A stretch of 64,000 nt of DNA from Chryseobacterium kimseyorum (GTDB lineage Bacteria > Bacteroidota > Bacteroidia > Flavobacteriales > Weeksellaceae). The stretch spans positions 372,001 to 436,000 of the forward strand of contig NZ_JAPDHW010000002.1 of assembly GCF_025971945.1 (NCBI RefSeq). The letters run 5' to 3'. Below are positions 60,638 to 64,000 of the stretch, piece by piece. A program made the position numbers and the translations under genes. The notes below the pieces were generated by a model, which did not search any database, was not told where the DNA came from, and worked only from the letters and a program-made list of their open reading frames with translations. The first letter of the stretch is position 1, and each line of letters opens with the position of its first letter.

Positions 60638-61828
60638 TTACTTGTTAATTGCAGCAATACCTGGAAGTTCCAAGCCTTCCAAACTCTCCAACATTGCTCC
60701 ACCGCCAGTAGAAACATAACTTACCTTATCAGCATAGCCAAACTGTTTAACGAAAGCTACACTGTCCCCACCTCCTACTAATGAGAAAGCTCCCAATTTA
60801 GTTGCTTCTGCAATGCTTTCACCCAAAGCTACTGTACCAGCTGAGAAATTAGACATTTCAAATACACCGATTGGACCGTTCCAAAGTATTGTTCTTGAGT
60901 TTAATAAAACATCATTGAACTGCTCACGAGATTTTGGACCAGCATCCATTCCCATCCAACCTTCAGGAATTTCATAGATATCTGCTTCTTTTCTTTCTGC
61001 TTCGTTACTGAAACTATCAGCAATCACAGTATCTGAAGGAAGATACACTTTTACATTGTGCTCCTTCGCTTTTCCTAAAATTTCCAATGCTAATGGCAAT
61101 TTATCTTCTTCTACTAATGAATTTCCAATTTTACCTCCAAGAGCTTTAATGAATGTAAAAGCCATACCTCCACCGATGATTAAATTATCAACTGCAGGTA
61201 AGATATTTTCTATAATGGTAATTTTAGTTGAAACTTTAGAGCCTCCCAATATCGCTGTAACAGGCTTTTCACCGCTTTTTAAAACTTTATCTATAGCTTT
61301 CAGTTCATTAGCCATTAGTAAACCGAAAAATTTAGTTGAAGTAAAATAATTAGCGATAACTGCAGTTGAAGCATGTGCTCTGTGTGCTGTACCAAAAGCA
61401 TCATTCACATAGGCATCACCTAATTTAGAAAGCTTCTCGGCAAAGGCTTCGTCGCCCTTCTCTTCTTCATTATGAAAACGTAAATTTTCTAACAGTAGAA
61501 TCTCTCCCGGCTGAAGATCTGCTGCAGCCTGTTCAGCCTTCTCTCCTATTGATTCTTCTACAAATTTAATCTGATGACCAAGAACGTTTGAAACTTCCTC
61601 AACAATGTGCTTTAAAGAAAATTCATCTTTAACTTCTCCTTTTGGTCTTCCCAGGTGAGTCATTAAAATTACAGAACCACCGTCTTTAAGGATTTTCTCA
61701 ACCGTTGGTTTTACTGCAGAAATTCTTGTATTGTCTGTAACTTTTAGCTGGTCATCCTGAGGTACATTAAAGTCAACTCGTACAAGAGCTTTTTTATCTT
61801 TAAAATTGAAATCACTGATTGTTTTCAT
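60638..61828 (-). CDS. pgk: Phosphoglycerate kinase
   Basis: Glycolytic enzyme that transfers phosphate from 1,3-bisphosphoglycerate to ADP. The 396-residue length is typical. Substrate-binding blocks RVDFNVP (17-23), THLGRPKG (near 57) and [14 protein letters not shown] (near 138) are present, as are the nucleotide-binding [11 protein letters not shown] and the C-terminal GGGDSVAFV and STGGGAMLE. It is monocistronic, with a -7 box at 61934-61941, and borders the candidate replication origin. Confidence 0.96.
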   Translation of the reverse strand: MKTISDFNFKDKKALVRVDFNVPQDDQLKVTDNTRISAVKPTVEKILKDGGSVILMTHLGRPKGEVKDEFSLKHIVEEVSNVLGHQIKFVEESIGEKAEQAAADLQPGEILLLENLRFHNEEEKGDEAFAEKLSKLGDAYVNDAFGTAHRAHASTAVIANYFTSTKFFGLLMANELKAIDKVLKSGEKPVTAILGGSKVSTKITIIENILPAVDNLIIGGGMAFTFIKALGGKIGNSLVEEDKLPLALEILGKAKEHNVKVYLPSDTVIADSFSNEAERKEADIYEIPEGWMGMDAGPKSREQFNDVLLNSRTILWNGPIGVFEMSNFSAGTVALGESIAEATKLGAFSLVGGGDSVAFVKQFGYADKVSYVSTGGGAMLESLEGLELPGIAAINK

Positions 61829-61933
61829 ATGCTGATTTAATATTTTTTCTTTTTTGAAACCGTTTTTCTGAATTAGTTTTTTTCTGATCTGAATTCATTT
61901 GGATTCGTCAATATTTTCTAAATTTTTGTTTCA

Positions 61934-61941
61934 CAAATGTA
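61934..61941 (-). promoter_or_regulatory. -7 box upstream of pgk
   Basis: Minus strand: TACATTTG, an exact TAnnTTTG match about 105 bp before the pgk ATG. Confidence 0.5.
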
Positions 61942-62705
61942 AGATTTTAAACTTTTGCAAAAGATTCAAAGAGACAAAAGTTTTCAAAAAACTTCCCACA
62001 AACCCACCACACACTAATCAACATTAATTTCTTTATATATAAAAAAAAGAATGATAGTTGTTGTTGAGTGTTGTGAGTTTCGGGGATAACTTTCCTGTTA
62101 AAACTTCATAACATACAGTTTGAATTCAATTCATATTTAATTAACAACGTAAATGGTTGAACGTCTGATAAATTTTAGACTTACTCACAAATATTAGTAA
62201 CTTTTGAACAATGGTAAATATTAGTTTCTTGATTATGGAGAAATGCCAGATTTCTGACAGGAAAGTTTTTTGAAGTTTTAGCCGATATATTTGGAGGCAA
62301 CTTTTAGTAATGTTTTAATTGGATTAGGAAATATTTAGTTTAAAAAAGTTTTCCACAGTTATTCACAATGCTTTTCACACTTTATGAGTAGATAAATCAC
62401 ATTTTGTGAGTAACTGTATATTTCTTTTTTAAACTAATTGTAATACACGGAAAATCAATGTATTATATTAGATATAGATTAAATTCGTTTTTTTGACAAA
62501 TGAAAATTTTGCATTTTCGATCATCTGAGTTTGAAGGGAAACAATTTTTTAATCATTTCAAATGAGTGAAAAACGATTTCTGCAGTTGAAAATTTAAAGA
62601 TGAATGCTTACCTCCTAATAAGGCTGTTAAAATTTTATCTTTTTGTCTAATCTTAAATATTGATATAAATCGTACTGAACAGAGAAGATTATTTCGGATT
62701 TAACG
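61942..62705. other. Candidate replication origin (gene-free, DnaA-box-like motifs)
   Basis: About 760 bp with no gene, between divergent pgk and rpiB. DnaA-box-like words: TTATTCACA (62359-62367, exact TTATnCACA), TTTTCCACA (62349), CTTTTCACA (62371), TTACTCACA (62181) and its reverse TGTGAGTAA (62405), and TTGTGAGT at 62071. AT-rich patches at 62030-62050 and 62455-62485 could be unwinding sites. Two parS sites lie 3.4-5.4 kb away. No dnaA gene is in the window. Confidence 0.5.
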
Positions 62706-62713
62706 TAACTTTG
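62706..62713 (+). promoter_or_regulatory. -7 box upstream of rpiB
   Basis: TAACTTTG, an exact TAnnTTTG match 36 bp before the rpiB ATG. It covers the in-frame TTG at 62711, excluding that codon as a start. Confidence 0.6.
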
Positions 62714-62749
62714 TATGAAGATTTTAATAACAATAGATATACAGTAGAA

Positions 62750-63184
62750 ATGAAAAGAAAAATAGCTATTGCCGCAGACCATGCAGGTTTTGAGTATAAA
62801 GAAATTCTGAAAAAACATTTGGAAGAAAACTTTGAAGTTCAGGATTTTGGAACTTTTTCTACAGACAGCGTTGATTATCCGGATTTTGTGCATCCTGCTG
62901 CGACATCAGTAGAGAATGGCGAAAATGAACTGGGAATTTTAATCTGCGGAAGTGGAAACGGAGTGCAGATTACTGCCAACAAGCATCAGAAAATCAGATG
63001 TGCATTGTGTTGGATGCCAGAAATTGCTGAACTGGCAAGACAGCATAATGATGCAAATATGATTTCTATCCCTGCGCGATTTATTTCTAAGGAAGTTGCT
63101 ATTGAAATTGCAAACAGATTTCTTTCTACAGATTTTGAAGGTGGAAGACACCAGACAAGAGTTGATAAAATAGCATTCTGCTAA
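62750..63184 (+). CDS. rpiB: Ribose-5-phosphate isomerase B
   Basis: Interconverts ribose 5-phosphate and ribulose 5-phosphate in the pentose phosphate pathway. The 144-residue protein starts MKRKIAIAADHAGFEYK, with DxAG as phosphate-binding loop, DYPDF near 42 and the catalytic C66 in LICGSGNGVQI. HNDANMISIPARF is the usual second substrate-binding block. The ATG at 62750 was chosen because a longer frame from 62711 would begin within the promoter. Monocistronic, with a terminator. Confidence 0.94.
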   Translation: MKRKIAIAADHAGFEYKEILKKHLEENFEVQDFGTFSTDSVDYPDFVHPAATSVENGENELGILICGSGNGVQITANKHQKIRCALCWMPEIAELARQHNDANMISIPARFISKEVAIEIANRFLSTDFEGGRHQTRVDKIAFC

Positions 63185-63190
63185 AACATA

Positions 63191-63230
63191 AAGGCTTGTA
63201 ATTCAGTTTGCAAGCCTTATTTATTTTTTA
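63191..63230 (+). terminator. Terminator of rpiB
   Basis: AAGGCTTG / CAAGCCTT around a 12-nt loop, followed by ATTTATTTTTT. Confidence 0.82.
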
Positions 63231-63235
63231 TTTCT

Positions 63236-63243
63236 TATATTTG
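63236..63243 (+). promoter_or_regulatory. -7 box between rpiB and the nuclease gene
   Basis: TATATTTG, an exact TAnnTTTG match, but 220 bp before the next ATG. It could serve the nuclease gene with a long leader or a small RNA. The rest of this intergenic region shows no other feature. Confidence 0.45.
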
Positions 63244-63462
63244 CATCATCAGACAGAAATTACCAATCTGTTTATTCCATTCTAATGCCTGAAAATAATT
63301 TAGATATTTATTGAAAGGTTTTCCTCCCACTTCTCCTTTTTTGTATTAAATTTATACAACTAAAATTTTCATTTTAAGCGAAAATTTCATTTAAAAAAAT
63401 AAAAACTACAGAGTAATTTACCGTATAAAAGTGATTCCATAACTGTAGAGTGTAGAACATCA

Positions 63463-64000
63463 ATGTTAGAAAATTCTCAAATAAAATTCATTTCTGAAAT
63501 TAAAACTAAAGTAAGAAATGCACAGTACGAAGCGATGAAGGCGGTGAATGTTGCCTTGATCAGCCTGTATTGGGAGATTGGGAAATCAATATCGGAGAGC
63601 CAGACAGAAAACTGGGGAAAATCTGTTGTAGCTACATTATCTAATGAATTGCAAAAAGAATTTCCTGGAGTTGGAGGTTTTTCGGTTGGAAATTTGTGGT
63701 TGATGGCTCAGTTTTATTCTGAATATCAGTCAGATATAAATCTCGTACCATTGGTACGAGAAATTAGCTGGACTAAACATATTACAATTTTAAAAAAATG
63801 TAAGGATCCAAAAGAAAGAGAGTTTTATATTCTTTCCACCAGAAAATTTGGTTGGACAAAAAATGTTCTCATTCACCAGATTGAAAATAAAACATTTGAA
63901 AAATATCTTGTCAACCAAACCAATTTTGATGAGACTTTACCTGAGAAGATAAAAAATCAAGCAATTCTCTCAGTCAAAGACGAATATATTTTTGATTTTC
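63463..64000 (+). CDS. PDDEXK nuclease-domain protein, YhcG/DUF1016 type, partial (N-terminal ~179 residues)
   Basis: The frame runs off the right edge. The visible part is the N-terminal helical domain of the YhcG family: AQYEAMKAVNVALISLYWEI, GWGK-like NWGKSVVATLSNELQKEFPG, FSVGNLWLMAQFYSEY, ISWTKHITILKKCKDPKERE and FYILSTRKFGWTKNVLIHQI. The C-terminal PDDEXK nuclease domain lies beyond the window. Members are accessory genes often found near restriction-modification loci or defence islands; whether that holds here cannot be seen. Confidence 0.9.
   Translation, partial: MLENSQIKFISEIKTKVRNAQYEAMKAVNVALISLYWEIGKSISESQTENWGKSVVATLSNELQKEFPGVGGFSVGNLWLMAQFYSEYQSDINLVPLVREISWTKHITILKKCKDPKEREFYILSTRKFGWTKNVLIHQIENKTFEKYLVNQTNFDETLPEKIKNQAILSVKDEYIFDF

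Noticed and set aside
63741..63761. Palindrome TCTCGTACCA-T-TGGTACGAGA
   Set aside because: It lies inside the nuclease coding frame and encodes ordinary family sequence; treated as chance, though it is a 10-bp perfect arm.

Overview
The window looks like chromosomal DNA of a flavobacterium in the Chryseobacterium/Weeksellaceae group (inference). It is AT-rich. Many genes have the Bacteroidota -7 promoter box TAnnTTTG instead of Shine-Dalgarno sites. Family markers fit too: a MurF-alanine racemase fusion, membrane-anchored TPR-LuxR regulators, 2TM-domain/LytTR signalling genes and a SusC/CarboxypepD-type TonB receptor. No insertion sequence, prophage or CRISPR array was seen.

Layout. 0-8.2 kb: partial mannose-1-phosphate guanylyltransferase, SprT-like protein, TolC, folC, tRNA-Val, three glycosyltransferases and SufE. 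8.3-15.1 kb: clpC, a small barrel protein, mnmA, and an HxlR regulator divergent from two short-chain dehydrogenases, with seven GTTAC repeats between them. 15.3-24.3 kb: a Gly/Cys-rich tail protein, then a LytTR signalling block (histidine kinase, three 2TM proteins, response regulator) and a TonB receptor operon. Three promoters here carry direct repeats spaced 20-21 bp. 24.5-27.3 kb: sodC and a tail-specific protease. 27.5-30.9 kb: a decaying island of two paralogous lipoprotein genes, a membrane protein gene and an unknown gene, all with apparent disruptions.

31-36 kb: surE, a large multi-arm palindrome, an operon of an Lgt-like membrane protein, two tiny paralogous membrane proteins ending in Cys-Gly-Gly and a tetraether-synthase-like radical SAM enzyme, then guaC. 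36-46.7 kb: a surface-protein module of three genes present twice in tandem, followed by twin TPR-LuxR membrane regulators. 46.8-58.5 kb: housekeeping genes (fabG, rsmI, tdk, murF-alr, patatin/barrel protein, ybeY, mnmG), with an acidic-repeat protein and two perfect parS sites flanking mnmG. 58.6-64 kb: methyltransferase, a lipoprotein pseudogene, pgk, a gene-free region with DnaA-box-like motifs (candidate replication origin), rpiB and a partial YhcG-type nuclease.

The best candidates for undescribed biology are the Lgt-like/CGG-peptide/radical SAM operon (32.2-34.8 kb), the duplicated surface module with its membrane regulators (36-46.7 kb) and the phased operators of the LytTR block. Functions assigned by family resemblance are from memory of those families. 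No database search was possible.
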